Shown here one piece after another: positions 23,028 through 35,577 of a stretch of 64,000 bases of DNA (positions within the stretch are counted from its first letter, which is position 1; each line of letters starts with the position of its first letter). Position numbers and translations under genes: made by a program. Under the pieces are notes generated by a model. That model did no database searches. It was not told the DNA's origin and was given only the letters and a program-made list of their open reading frames with translations. Source of the DNA: Saccharum officinarum (lineage: Eukaryota; Streptophyta; Magnoliopsida; Poales; Poaceae); NCBI GenBank assembly GCA_020631735.1, contig CM036170.1, forward strand, positions 67,781,737 to 67,845,736. Reading direction: 5' to 3'.

Positions 23028-23408
23028 CCCCTCCCTTAGGCTCACAACCCCTTGATCAGGAGAACGTTCTTCTTTGTACAAGCCATGGCCCGAACTCTAT
23101 TTAAGGGCAGTCAGGGCACCTTCTTCAACATTCTCACATTCTTCAACCTTTGGACTCCTAAAGCTTTCCTTCAGGCAGTTCATCTCCTAGCTCTAGCTCT
23201 CCTACCTCTTCCACCATTCTTGCATCCCCCATTCTAAGAACTTCAGAGCATTCAAGCGAGGAACACGCATCGATCATCTCTGAGACTAGATGTAGAGCTC
23301 TAGCCTGAACCAGTATAAATCCTCATGTCTTTTGGATGCTACCATTGTTTTCCTAGAGCAGCATGACAATCATATAAATTTACTAATCTGGTTTACAAAA
23401 CACCGACT
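23028..23408 (+). mobile_element. Right part of the element D LTR
   Basis: It continues the LTR broken at 8567. A TATA-like TATTTAAG occurs near 23097, followed by a pyrimidine-rich leader. The LTR ends CACCGACT at 23408, a changed form of the ...GACA expected to pair with the TGTC start. Confidence 0.6.
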
Positions 23409-23410
23409 GT

Positions 23411-23428
23411 TGGCACGCCAGGTAGGGG
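23411..23428 (+). other. Primer-binding site of element D
   Basis: TGGCACGCCAGGTAGGGG two bases after the LTR end. This form (TGGCGCGCCAGGTAGGGG in fresh copies) is typical of grass Tat-lineage gypsy elements. Confidence 0.6.
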
Positions 23429-23463
23429 ATAGTCGCGCACTCTCATTTATTGAGAAGGAAGCA

Positions 23464-24115
23464 ATGGCTCCTCACACCATTGGTGTACTCGCTCATGGAA
23501 TGGCCCATGACAGCTACATCCGCCATGAAAACTATGAGTTCATTGGTGTAGAAGGGCCAGCGCCCATGTTCGCTTTTAGTCATGGCCTGGACCTCCGCTC
23601 TAGAGATCTAGATCCCATGGTCTACAGTAGACACACTCTTAGAACTGCCCTCAGTGGTAGCATCCCTGATTTCACCTACATAGGGGGGCAAGTACCCTCT
23701 CTTGCCACCTGCCACGGCTAAGTCTTCCACCCAGGAAGCCGGAGGCCCATGGCTCATGGCGAACTCACCTAGGTTATGGCCTCAACCGGCCACATCCTCT
23801 TAGGAAACCATGAGATTGTCCACACAAACGGATCAACGCCCATCACCAGCTTCCACCCTAACCAGGCCAACCACATGGGAAGCCTAGGTCAAGCTGTGGA
23901 ACCACATCCCGAGCGGCGTCTCCGCCACCAATGGAACACAACATGTCAGGGCATGCACAAGCGACAAATCACCTGTTGCCTCGCGACGTCATTGTTAGTG
24001 ATCAGGTGGCTACTCGGCACCACTCCTCGCAAGGCCAAGCCCGAAACCAAGGTCCGATCCCGCTGTCACGCCTGATTTTCCAAAGAGAACTAAGCTCTAG
24101 TCATATGTGTGCCTA
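23464..24115 (+). pseudogene. Degenerate gag-like start of element D
   Basis: An ATG at 23464 (within a longer frame ending 23721) opens MAPHTIGVLAHGMAHD, followed in another frame by 23776-24075. I recognise no catalytic motif. The position just after the PBS is where gag starts in Tat elements, but identity as gag is inferred from position. The reading frame is broken at 23719-23721 and later. Confidence 0.35.
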
Positions 24116-24125
24116 GGAAGCCCAC

Positions 24126-27100
24126 ATATACAACAACAGAATAGAAATATCAGAAAACAATGTTATATAGTAGAAAACATATGTATATTAACACTTACAA
24201 GTATCAGAGTATCGCGGAATGTTTGCAAAACTTCTTCTTGGGCTCCATTCTTCTTAGGGACGGTTGACTAGGGGCTCTGTACGCCAAGCACTTCTGACAG
24301 ACCTTGGAAAACTCCTCTGTATCTTTGTCCTTCTTTTGAGCAGCACTTTACTACACACTGGGGGTTGGGGGAATAGCAAGGGTGAGTCCATGTCGAACTC
24401 AACAAGTATAGGCAAAAAGTAAATGACATGCAAGGCTATAACAAAGGTAGGCTGAGTCAGGTTTACTACAGTTTAGCATTTTAATTGGTAAGCTTTTATT
24501 AAAACAATCCTATTGCTACTATGACTAAAATATTCCAACCCTTCTTTAATGGAGTAGAGTTAACAATATTATTAAACCATCATCATCATTATAATTATTA
24601 ACGAGGTAGCAACCTCAAATAAGTAACATGGGGTAGCAACCCCAAGGAACACAGGATAGCCATCCCGCCAGAGCACGAGGTAGCCACCTCAACCAAGTCT
24701 CCATCTCCAAAGTCCATGTGAGTCCAATTCTAATCATCTGAGGATCTGGGCCGCTCGTGACCATGAGCATGACTGATATATCAGTTTTAACTCTATAGAG
24801 GTGTACACTTTCACTTCAAGTCATGATTTCCATTTGCCCGGGGTCGTGACTCCCCAAAACACTACCAAGGTGAGCAGGCAGGGTTTCACTATGAGATTTT
24901 TCATAGGTTCTAGCTAATAGGACGCAACCCGTAAGGTTTGGCCTAGACGCCGATAGCCGTCCCCATAGCCATAGAACCTGGACAACCGCAACTTAATATC
25001 CATTACCTAGGTTACTTTCTTATGCCTACCCGGTAAGTCACACCCTACTACTAGAGCTCTTGATACTACATCAAGCCAGAGCCATATAGCTTAAAGTTGT
25101 ACTGTAAGTCCTAGGTGGCCACTCCATGAACAAGTCCTTAGGGAGGGCAGACACGGGTACCCCTGAAAACTAGGCCAAGCTCCAATACCCGTTCCCCCTT
25201 TCATCACCTTGACCATGATGCTATAAGCATCCTTACTTCTCCATCATTATAGTAGCCATTAATCATCATTAATCATCATTAAAGTAATCATTAGTCATCA
25301 TTACTATCATTAACATGTAGAAGTGGTGGGTGGAGAAGCTAAGCATAACTACACTACCCAATTATAGAAACCCTAGGTAAATACAGGGAATGTAGTAAAG
25401 GTCTAGTCATGTCCTTAGGGTTTGTAATATTGGACACATGCAATGAAAGTAAATGAATTATAAATGTATAGGAGCAAAATGATCAAATGGTGCCTGCACT
25501 TGCCTTTTTCCCAAAGTTAAGCTGCTCAGAAGTCTTCGGCTTCTATCTTCTGGTCTCCAGCTTCTGCTTCGACTGATGGTTCTTAGCTCCTAGTCGTCAG
25601 TGCTAACGAATCGCGCTTCCTCTACTCGTGGCAACCAAGCAACACAAACATACAAACAATAGACATGACTAAGAACAACACATCACTAAAAAAGGAAAAG
25701 TTAGAAAAGAGCGCACTAATCGGCATGGCTTGGTGCTACAGTTATGAGAACACAAGAACAACCGAGAACGGAACTATTGTTAAAGAGGGGACGACTAAGG
25801 GGATGCAACATGATGGAGAAAACAAACTATACGCTATTAAATAAATATTAATCAAATTGCATTTAAATTAACAAATTCATAATTACACAAAGTGATGACC
25901 ACTAGCGCTTCTGCATAGAGCATGACGCGATGAAACTAACGCAACTTGAATGAACTAAAACGGAGCTAAAACGATTAAAAGGCAGATATTATACGGTCGA
26001 TGGCAATTCTATAAATAAGCTATCTTCACCTTTGGTCATCTTCATCTCCTTTCTCTGGAACGTGGCCTTGACAACCATGGAGCTGCTGCTCGCGCAGGGA
26101 GGAAGGGCAGGGGCTCGACCAGGCCTCCTAGATGGCGCAGCATACGGCATGGTGGAGCCCACCTGCGGGGCCAAGGAGGGCCCGCATGGGGCTGGCGCAC
26201 GACAGCGCCTAGCACGGCCACAAGAGAGACGCCGGCGGCACTGCTGCTGTGCAGCAGGGTGCGCACGTGCCGGGATGGGGGCCGTGAGGCGGCGGCGCGA
26301 CCGCAGGGCTCGCTAGGTGGCGACGTGGAGAGGCCCACTGACCACAGCGCTCAGGGGCCGGGGCTGGAGTAAACAAAGATGAGATGGGAAACGGTTAAAC
26401 GGGCACGGATTCGTGAAAAGGAATACATGATGGTGCAGAGCACGGTGAGACAAACCTCTGGCTAGAAGTGGAACTCGCCAAAGATGGAAAACGTGGCCGA
26501 AAAAGCTCGTCGAACCTTCACCGAAAGTTCGCTAGAGCTCTAGGGTTTCAAAACATCAGCGTCCGATCTGCGATGATATGAGTGGCGGTTCGTGAAACAG
26601 ACTATACTTCTGGAACTAGCATGTCAAGGGCTACATCGGCATATATATAGTTGTAGGGTTTGGAAACGTTTCAGAATTTCTTAATTTTGGGATTTATTTC
26701 CTGTTTAAAAATAATTCTAGCAAATTCCTAAAATCATATTTATACCACAAAAAATCACAGAAATTAGAGAAAAATCTGAGAAAATTTCCCAAGGTAGATA
26801 TGAACAGGATGGATCAAAATGAAGAGTTTGGAACTCATGAAAAGATTATTGAGATGATCAAGGAAAAAGATTAAGCTCAAGGAAAAAAGAATTTAATTCT
26901 AGAAAAGGTTAGAAAATTTCCCGGAGAGAAAGAAACGTCGTCCTATCGTATTTTGATACCATTTGCACTCACAAACACCAAAAACAAGCATCCGACAAGC
27001 ACCACATCAACAAAAGCCCGTCAAATTAATTCCAAAACATTTGAAAAATACCATTTTTATTTAAGAAGAATATACAAAAATCTAAACTAATGTTGACAAA

Positions 27101-27180
27101 TTTTATCCAAATAATAAAATCCTTCATTTTATTTAGTGTTTTCCAATAACATGGCAAAATAGAAATTTTGGGGTGTTATA
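24126..27180 (-). mobile_element. Probable solo LTR (chromovirus type) inside element D
   Basis: The - strand starts TATAACACCCCAAAATTTC and ends TTCTGTTGTTGTATAT, a worn version of TGTAACACC...GTTACA. It is about 3.06 kb with the same plan as the other chromovirus LTRs here: AT-rich flanks and a GC-rich block (about 26080-26340). The flanks CCCAC (24121-24125) and CCCGC (27181-27185) may be a target-site duplication with one change. No PBS, PPT or coding region adjoins it. ORFs in the GC block (26032-26316, 26042-26338) I take as composition artefacts. Confidence 0.55.
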
Positions 27181-27185
27181 CCCGC

Positions 27186-27862
27186 ATGTCGGACAAACCA
27201 TCCATCACGCCTCAGTGAACGGTCAACTTTCACTCGGAGGCACGTGCATTCAAGGAAGCAGGCTCCCTGAGGGCACCACGCGCCACGCCGAGTCGACCAA
27301 ACCGTGTTGCCCTTAGAACCTGCTTTCGCAGTGATAGGTCGCTCCAGCTCTTCATCAAGAGTGGCAACCACACCCAGAAGCGGAGACACAACGACTATGA
27401 CGTCATCGTGCCACGAGGGCTCAAGCATTAGAATGCATGAGCCTTCCCGGCCTGAAACTACAACAGGCCAGACTCGAAGAAATACCCCTAGGGGCTCGCG
27501 AGCCCACCGAGGACGTCGAGCCGGCAAAGGTCGACCCAAGGCAGCCTGAGAGGATGACCTGTGTCAGCAACAACCGCTCCAAGCGATAAAGAAGTGCCCT
27601 CACCAGCTCGCGGTTCAGGGACCACATCAACTTTGCCATGAGAAGATGCTCGGGGGCTCGCCATGCCTCGAGCGATGACCGCCAGGTTCACGACAACTTT
27701 CGGTACATCGGTCAGTCACATCCAGTTTGACCCTAGCCTCTGTACATAAGCACGTCCACATACATGTAGGGTACCTGTAATTCCAAGAAAGTTAGAGTTG
27801 ACCCACAGAGCAAACCCGAGAGCATGATGTCCATACACATCATCCCAATGGTGCTCGAACTC
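27186..27862 (+). mobile_element. Continuation of element D or unclassified repeat
   Basis: GC-rich sequence with phrases such as GGGGCTCGCGAGCCC and 'gctcgggggctcgcc', typical of grass Tat-type elements. No conserved coding domain is visible. It ends at 27862 against the LTR of element F. Confidence 0.35.
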
Positions 27863-29551
27863 TGTTGGCATTTCTCAGCACCACTACTAAAAATAGAATT
27901 AATCCTACTCTTAGCAATGACACTACAAATGGTATGGTAATTATTAACTTGTTACTTTTATAGTAGCCACCTATGATTACCTACATCTCTAATATTAAAC
28001 TAGGTTGTCATCCCTAGTGATGAAGCTAGAAATATTTATTGGTACTATCTAGCATTACTACAAGAATAACACTAAACAAAAATCTATTATTTCATGTGAC
28101 TATAAAGAATCTAAAGATATGAATGAAAAGAATTCTGCAAGCGGACAGATAATTATACCATTGTAGCATTTTACCTAGAGTATTGCCAGGTTGTTGATTT
28201 ATAATTTTATCACTAGGAAGGTATGACTATGTATGTAGTATTGATAATTTATGATTATGCATGAGAGAATGAACCAATATCACATGCTCTACTAAAAACA
28301 GGGGTAAGTCACAAGATAAATATAGATATATATGATAAGTACTGATCAAGCATCAAGATAAATAAATAAATTACTTAGAGCACTCTAACTATGGCAATAG
28401 CATTAGTCCAATCATAATATTAGAGGAATAATTCCTATGTCATTCTATAACTGCAAGTCAATGAATGCTTCAATTAGTGCAATTACATCTAGTTGTCATT
28501 GTTAATGTTACTATCGCATCTACACATAAGGAACATCAACTAGGGAGGATCGGAAACATAGTTCTCCCCTCCTTCGAGACCGGATTCTACAAGTCCTACA
28601 CACGGGGGGTGGACTACATAGGACTCAACAGGCCTGTCACACCCGCGATCTACCACACGTCTTGGCGTGTAGGGGACATTCGCAGATAAACAATATCTAA
28701 GCAACACGCTTATATAATTCCTACCACCCACCCATGGATCCTGCATATTAGGATGGGCGCTATACGAACATATGCACGAACTTAATAATAAACTAACTAT
28801 ACTTCACATATAACCAAAGTAAATAATGAACATTGCAATCAAGAACATATAAAAGATGAAGATTAATGTTGACATAAACATTGTACCAAGCACACAAAAA
28901 TGGTGGAGAATACAATGAGAGAGGGGTACAAAGAATTATACCGAACCACGCTCTTGCCAACGTCGGGAATCCAAGCTTGTAATCTACTTGCCTCCCTCTA
29001 GACCTAATATAACTAGCTAAAGCTCTATAACTAGAGGAACTCTGACGAATTAGGGTTTCGAGCTCTGGATGGCTTGATCTCCAAATGACTTGATGACTTG
29101 ATGCCTTCAGGGGGCTGGGGTCTCCTTATATAGCCCAGGGGTCCAACGTGAGCCCTTAGATCAAACCGACTTGAGGTACAGCTAAGATGCATCCTAGGAG
29201 GCGGTGGAAGAATATCCAAAAGCTCATGGAGGAATCCCCTAAGGGGTGCTGGGCGCCCTGTAGGTGGGGCTAGCTAGCCCTACTTGGCAGCCCCTCGCCT
29301 CCCGCTTCGTTCCAATGTCTTCTCATGTCTTCTAGAGTCTTCTCGCGTATATGTCATATTTAAATTCTAAATTTTCCTTTGACGAATAGGTCCCTCTTGG
29401 TGGTTTTCTAGAATAATCCCGCAGAGAACAAAGATTCACCAAAACTCGTAAAATTTGCCAATTTAAACCCTAGACCTATGTATATTCTCTCATTTGTACT
29501 ATTTCTCATGTTTATTCAACTATAAATTGTTGACGTTATCCACCGTCAACA
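27863..29551 (-). repeat. 3' LTR of element F
   Basis: 1689 bp; on the - strand it starts TGTTGACGGTGGATAACGTC and ends GAGAAATGCCAACA. A TATATAAGG box lies at 29124-29132 on the - strand. Confidence 0.75.
29124..29132 (-). promoter_or_regulatory. TATA box in element F LTR
   Basis: TATATAAGG on the - strand, at a position matching TATATATA in the LTR at 3841-5333. Promoter role is inferred. Confidence 0.45.
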
Positions 29552-29565
29552 AGCTCCCCCAAGCT
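29552..29565 (-). other. Polypurine tract of element F
   Basis: The - strand reads AGCTTGGGGGAGCT next to the LTR start, following GCAAAGGGTA. It matches the element A junction. Confidence 0.7.
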
Positions 29566-31928
29566 TACCCTTTGCTAGTCCCTTAGCAAAGCCAAATTTA
29601 GCAAACTTGGATTAAGAACTTGAACATATTGAGGCTCTTGAAAATCATTGAAGCAACTCCTAGAAAGTACACATGCATTCAAACAAAAATTCTCCTCTAG
29701 ATTAAAATAAATTGATCTGACTTTCAAACTTACTCATATTACCTTTAACCATGGAGCTTCTCAGCCTTCACTTGGGTCTTGAGTAATTGAAAGACAGAAC
29801 AATCAAGTCAAGCACTATGTCTCAAGCTCTTTGCTCAACCATTATTCTAGAGTTTTGCAAGTTTTCAAAATAAAACTCAGAGCTTCCATTGTATGACACT
29901 CTCAAATCTCTCAATATATGTGGTATTTGTGAATCATCACCAAGGCATTAATGATGTTATGCCTATCTCTTGTACCACTAAGGCTTATGTGGAGCTCATA
30001 GGAGTGGAGAAAACATGAACAGTTATGAATTGTAAGCATGCCTTTTCATGTATTGTATTGTCAAACAATGGATCCAAAGAGAGTTATGTCATACAATCAA
30101 ATCAAGTTGTGCATGTGTATGGAATATGGTGGATACGTGATAGGTGTATATGGTGGCTAATCCTAATTCTACTATGCTCCTTGAAAACATACCTCTCTTT
30201 TAGAACTTGAAAAACACTTTGCAAGAAAACATGAGCTATCTTATTCATCATCTCTTTTTTCAGGCGGACATCAAAGTACCCATTGTTTTATTCTCTTGGA
30301 CACTTGTCCATTTTTTTCAATACTCTTTTTTTCCTTTTTTCATGAATAACTTTTGCATAGCCACATGCATCTTCCTACATCAAAACTTTGGAGAGATAAC
30401 AACAAGAACTTTGGAGCATTTATTGGGGTTCTCCTATAGAGTATATTTTTGGGAGTTTACTTTTAGTGTAAGAGTAAAAACATTTTTAGGTGAATCTAGA
30501 CGGAATATGATTACGCCTACTCCCAATGCAGGAATAGTGCATATGGGGGTGGTGTGTATGTGATCTTGATTTTAAGAGCATGACAAATATCTCATAAGAT
30601 ATTGACAAAGCTTGACCAAACTCAATGCAAAACAAGCAGCATAACAGTGGCAGTTTCCTATTCTAAACATCATATTTGGCTTTGGTAGGAATTCAAACTT
30701 TGTCATACTGGAGCTCATCATATAAGATTTTAAGTTTTCAAAAGATAAATCTCTAGCACTTTAGTATCTCCAGAAACAAGATAAACAACAGCTCAGACTT
30801 TCTTATATCATATCCCTCAATCACCTAGACTTAGTTCAAGCATATGCTACTCACAAGTTTCAGGTTCAGAGCAAATTCTTCTATCAAATCAATCAAATCC
30901 AAAACTTGGGAGAATTCAAGGTTGAATACTAGGTACTTAAAAGGAATTATAGTAGAGCAACTATTTATCATTTCCATTGCCAAAATTAATTGTATGCTCC
31001 ATCATTTTTATGACTCTTAAAAACAAAAATCTAAACACACTTTTTATTTTGTTTTCAAAGTTTTAAGATCACACCTTAATATATATATATATATATACTA
31101 TATAGATAATTTTTTATTTGGTTTTGTTTCATTATTCATCTTTTTATTTCTTTTAACTAATAGAAAGCAAACTCAAAAATAGTAAAACTGAGAAGGGAAA
31201 GGAATACTTAGCTAGATACACGAGGAATGCTCCTCCCCCAAGCTAAATGTTGTCGTGGTCAGAAATTGAGTAATCTTCAGAGCGAGCTCATCAGCGGCGG
31301 TCCTTATTAGGCAGAGTGTAATGTCTACCGCTGAGTGAACTTATTCTCAATCAAAATGTCATCCTACAAAATATACTCCAACAAGAACACCAAAAACTCG
31401 AAGCTTTGATATGATAAGGGGTTAGCAGTCAGCTATTGAGAAATCGATTGTTCTTATTGCTTAAGATAGAATTCATAATTTGGCAACTTTTTAATAGGAT
31501 GTTGGTTTTCATCTTTTTTAGGATTTTCTATTTTATAATGTAAAAGAAAATACATATGCATATATTTTTTATGCCACCACAGTGAATATTCCTAAGGGGT
31601 TACCATAAGTTACTCACATGGGGCTTAAGATTTTCATGATGTAATGATGAAAACATTTTTTATTTTCTTTTCCACATGCAAAGATAGATGAACTATAGTG
31701 AAGTATATTTTTATTTTCTTTTCTAATGTAAGACATGTGCAAAAAAATGCTAAAGTGAAATTAATCAAATGCAATGCTAGAAATGTAAACATAGATAACT
31801 ACCATTATTACCTCATGGCAAGGGTATGGAATTTAGAAGTCCTCCAGACAGGACTAGGTAGGAGAGAGTACTTACTTTTCAGGTGCATTATCTGATCCCG
31901 ATGAGGGAAACTTAGATGCTTGCTCTTC
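29566..31928 (-). other. Non-coding 3' region of element F
   Basis: About 2.4 kb of AT-rich sequence without recognisable domains on either strand. A TA-dinucleotide run lies at 31080-31104. Confidence 0.6.
31080..31104. repeat. TA microsatellite
   Basis: A short run of alternating T and A (tatatatatata...), interrupted by one C near its end. Confidence 0.8.
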
Positions 31929-32064
31929 TTATGGAGATGGTGTTAATGTTGTCTTCTCTTTCCATACCTGAGTGGTCTGTGTACCTGACTTTGGCGGTGT
32001 AGCTTCTTCCTTAGTGGGATCTTCAATCTTTTTATATTCAGTGTCCCATTCATTCCAGCAGTCT

Positions 32065-32620
32065 TCATATCTCACTACTTCTCCTGGGTAATCTGCCCAT
32101 CCATCCTTCAGAAGGCTGGTTCGCTTGACGGCGGGATCGACATCTCCTCCTATTGCGGGGCTTCTTAGGCTGCTCATGAGTAGTATAACTATTAAAGTGA
32201 CAGCGTACCTTTCCATCTGGAATCTGGAAGTGGACTTGTCCAGATCCAATGAAGATGATGGCATTGGTGGTGTTGAGGAATGGTCTTCCCAAGATGATGG
32301 GGGTCTCTTCGTCTTCTGCTCCCATGTCTAGGACCATGAAATCGGTTGGAACGTAGCGATCTTGAATTTGTACTAGGACGTCCTTCGCTATGCCCTCCGG
32401 AAATCGAATTGATTGGTCCACCATTTGCAATTGCATATATGTAGGATATAAGGGTTCATTACCAAATAAATATTCAGATGTTACCTTTGACATTATGTTG
32501 ACACCCAATCCAATGTCGCAGAAGGTCTTATGGAATATTCTCTGATTGATTGTGCATTCCATTGTTGGACTCCAGGATCATCTTTCTTGACTAGAAATGG
32601 TGGAGTGAGCAGGTGGTCAT
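32065..32620 (-). pseudogene. Retropepsin-like domain II of element F
   Basis: An open part of 165 aa (32562 to 32065) shows INQRIFHKTFCDIGLGVNIM with D-I-G as catalytic-type motif, FPEGIAKDVLVQI, YVPTDFMVLDMG, the IILGRPFLNTTN strand and a GSGQVHFQIPDGKVRC end. A basic tail follows (KKPRNRRRCRSRRQ). Upstream, LTPPFLVKKDDPG is in another frame. The third motif residue (L-G for A-S) is unusual for an active enzyme. It follows domain I by about 60 codons and is a diverged paralogue of it. Confidence 0.65.
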
Positions 32621-32660
32621 ACTCAGATCTGATTGTGTTAATCATCTTGATAGTCTCTTC

Positions 32661-33330
32661 TTATGTATGGCTAGCCTTATTCTTCCTCCAGTTTCTATTG
32701 TTCTTCTTCTTCTTGGTCAACACTGACTCTTCCTGTTTGTATGGTGCCTGAGGTTGTGCAGGAGAGTGCAACATGAGGTTCTTGAATGAGAACTTCTCTT
32801 TCTTGTCCTTGATGGTGAAAACAATCATGGCGTGCTCTGCATAAATGATGGCCTTCGTGGTGCATAGGAATGGTCGGCCCAATATGATTGGCGCTCTCTC
32901 ATCCCCTCCTGTTTCGATGACCACAAAGTCTATCGGAACATATGATTGTCCCACTCGAATGATAGCATCTTCAAGAACTCCCTCAGGGTCACATAATGTC
33001 TGATCTGCAAGCTGCAAACGTATATTTGTGTACAACAAAGGATCTCCTAAAATCTTATCATATATTACCTTGGGCATGATGTTGACACTTGCGCCGAAAT
33101 CGCAGATAGCTTCCTAGAAAACGTGACATCCTATGGAGATAGGAATGACAGGTCTCCCTAGATCACCTTTCTTGTCGAGAAGTGAATAATCAATCCACTT
33201 CACTTCTGATGGTTGAGTGTAGTAATAAGCTGCATTGTGAATATTGACAAGATTTGCAGTTTCTAAATCTTCCGGCTGCCTTAGAATCTTACCTTTATCC
33301 GATGGAGGAACAATAGCTGTCAACTAAGCT
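32661..33330 (-). pseudogene. Retropepsin-like domain I of element F
   Basis: The translation shows KKGDLGRPVIPISIGCHVF, a stop, then EAICDFGASVNIM with D-F-G-A-S, PKVIYDKILGDPLLYTN, VPIDFVVIETGGDE, the APIILGRPFLCTTKAIIYAEHA strands split by frame continuity, and FTIKDKKEKFSFKN. The retropepsin role is polyprotein cleavage. One stop (near 33115) separates the substrate-side strand from the catalytic motif. A Lys-rich linker (LTKKKKNNRNWRKNK) joins it to domain II. Confidence 0.7.
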
Positions 33331-33469
33331 ATTTGTGATTCTATCATTTTATTAAAGCTATGTTGGTTCTTAATAGCAGAAGCAAAGGTATCCATTCTAG
33401 TATTTATGTTCTCTAAAGTTTTGTCATTAGAAGCTACCTTTTTAGACATCTGATCTAACAATCTTGATT

Positions 33470-34601
33470 GGCCAGCAACTAAATCTCTCAAGGGTGGTTG
33501 ATTGAAGTTATTGTAATTATTACCTTGGAAGTTACCTTGGTAGTTTGACCTTTGTTGCTAATTCCATCCTTGATTTTGCTGAGGACGATAGTTGTTGTTG
33601 TTGATGTAGTTCACATCCTCTTGAAGTTCAGGGCAATTGCTCCCTGAGTGCCTAGTGTTTCCACACTCTTCACAAGTCATGCGAGAATCATTGATGTGCA
33701 TGACTTCTCTTTTCTCACTGACTCGATCTTCAAGCTTCTTCATCAGTAGGTTCATTTTGGCAGACAACATGTCTACCTCCTTGAGTTGATGCATACCTCC
33801 TCCTCTCTTACGAGGTTGAACACGTTCTTCATTCTAGCTCTGATTGGAAGCCGTCTTCTCCACAAGTGATGTTGCATCTACGAGGTTGAGCGACAAGAAA
33901 GCACCTCCAGCAGCAGCATCCATTGTCCCATGGGTGCTAGTGTTCAGCCTGTAATAGAAAGTTTGCATAAGTAGCCAATTCTCCATCCCATGATGAGGAC
34001 ATTCTGCAATGTAATCTTGAAAGTGTCCCCATGCCTCGGGGACTGATTCATCATGTTGTTGCTGAAAGCTTGAAATTTTCCCATGCAGCGCATTGGTCTT
34101 ACCTGTAGGAAAGAACTTGTCCAGAAAAGTAGTTGAGCAGTTATTCTATGTAGTGTGTTTCTCTTTATTGGCGTAGAACCACTGCATGGCTTTCCCCAAT
34201 AGCAAAAATAGGAAAAGGCGGAGTAGAATAGCATCTCTAGTTACTCCCTTGATAGTGAAGGTGCTGCAGGTCTCTAGAAAGTGTTGTAAGTGTGCACTTG
34301 CATCTTCATAAGCCTTTCCACAAAACTGATTAGCTTGCACCATGGTAATGAGTGTAGTCTTGAGCTTGAATCCATTGTCTCCAACATTGACTTCAGGTCT
34401 AGTATGAATGTTTGTTGTTGTCGGAGCAGAGAATTCACGAAGACTCTTGTTTTCCATGGCCTCAAACTCTGGTGTTAAGCTTCTTCTTATCTGGCTGTCT
34501 TCCGAAACTACCGTGAGAACCTTCTTGAGCTTGGCTCTAGTATTTCTGAGTAGTACTTCTAGATCATCAAGATATTTTTTTGGAAGATCAAAACCTTTCA
34601 T
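33470..34601 (-). pseudogene. Gag of element F
   Basis: The first 151 codons (34601 to 34146) are open: LREFSAPTTTNIHTRPEVN, TMVQANQFCGKAYED, HLQHFLETCSTFTIKG, LRLFLFLLLGKAMQWFYANK. After a stop the frame continues with FQQQHDESVPEAW, HHGMENWLL, DAAAGGAFLSL, and EVDMLSAKMNLLMKKLED. The zinc knuckle is intact (CEECGNTRHSGSNC, C-X2-C-X4-H-X4-C), unlike in elements A and B. Stops lie at about 34146, near 33835 and at 33556-33558. Confidence 0.75.
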
Positions 34602-34726
34602 ACATCACCCTGCATAAGATACATAAGAAGACAAAATAAGGGTAAGCCTGTTATGAGCAAAGATCAATGGTCATTTCAATACCATCAAATACATAAAATT
34701 ATCAATACTTTCTAAGTTAAATACCT

Positions 34727-34744
34727 TCCCCGACAATGGTGCCA
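34727..34744 (-). other. Degenerate primer-binding site of element F
   Basis: The - strand reads TGGCACCATTGTCGGGGA, three changes from the tRNA-Asp type, 8 bp from the LTR end. Confidence 0.7.
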
Positions 34745-34752
34745 AAAATGCT

Positions 34753-35577
34753 TGTTGGCATTTCTTAGCACCACTACTAAAAATATAATTAATCCTACTC
34801 TTAGCAATGACACTAGAAATGGTATGGTAATTATTAACTTGTTAATTTATAGTAGCCACCTATGATTACCTACATCTCTAATATTAAACTAGGTTGTCAT
34901 CCCTAGTGATGAAGCTAGAAATGTTTGTTGGTACTATCTAGCATTACTACAAGAATAACACTAAACAGAAATCTATTATTTCATGTGACTATAAAGAATC
35001 TAAAGATATGAATGAAAAGAATTCTCCAAGCAGACAGATAATTATATCATTGTAGCATTTTACCTAGAGTATTACTAGGTAGTCGATTTATAATTTTAAC
35101 ACTGGGAAGGTATGACTATGTATGTAGTATTGATAATTTATGATTATGCATGAGAGAATGAACCAATATCAAATGCTCCACTCAAAACAGGGGTAAGTCA
35201 TAAGATAAATATAGATATATATGATAAGTACTGATCAAGCATCATGCTAAATAAATAAATTACTCAGAGTACTCTAACTATGGCAATAGCATTAGTCCAA
35301 TCAGAATATTAGAGGAATAATTCCTAAGTCATTCTATAACTACAAGTCAATGAATGCTTCAATTAGTGCAATTACATCTAGTAGTCATTGTTAATGTTAC
35401 TATCGCATCCACACAAAAGGAACATCAACTAGGGAGGATCAAAAACATAGTCCTCCCCTCCTTCGAGACTGGGTTCTACAAGTCCTACACACGGGGGTGG
35501 ACTACATAGGACTCAATAGGCCTATCTCACCCATCATCTACCACACGTCCCGTCGTGTAGGGGGCATTCGCAGATAG
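34753..35577 (-). repeat. Truncated 5' LTR of element F
   Basis: It is collinear with 27863-28686 of the 3' LTR with few differences, then stops at CGCAGATA (35569-35576). A 25-bp unit beginning TAGCCATGGGTCACC is present twice at the break (about 35575-35622). Confidence 0.7.

Larger units (their letters stand above)
27863..35577 (-). mobile_element. Non-autonomous Athila-like element F
   Basis: On the - strand the order is 5' LTR (truncated, 34753-35577), PBS, leader, gag, retropepsin-like domains I and II, 2.3 kb non-coding, PPT, and a full 3' LTR (27863-29551). No reverse transcriptase, RNase H or integrase lies between protease II and PPT. The element therefore depended on another element for replication. 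The 5' LTR ends abruptly at 35577 by comparison with the 3' LTR, so no target-site duplication can be checked. Confidence 0.8.

Noticed and set aside
26032..26338. Overlapping ORFs on both strands in the solo LTR
   Set aside because: Same GC-rich block effect as in the other LTRs.
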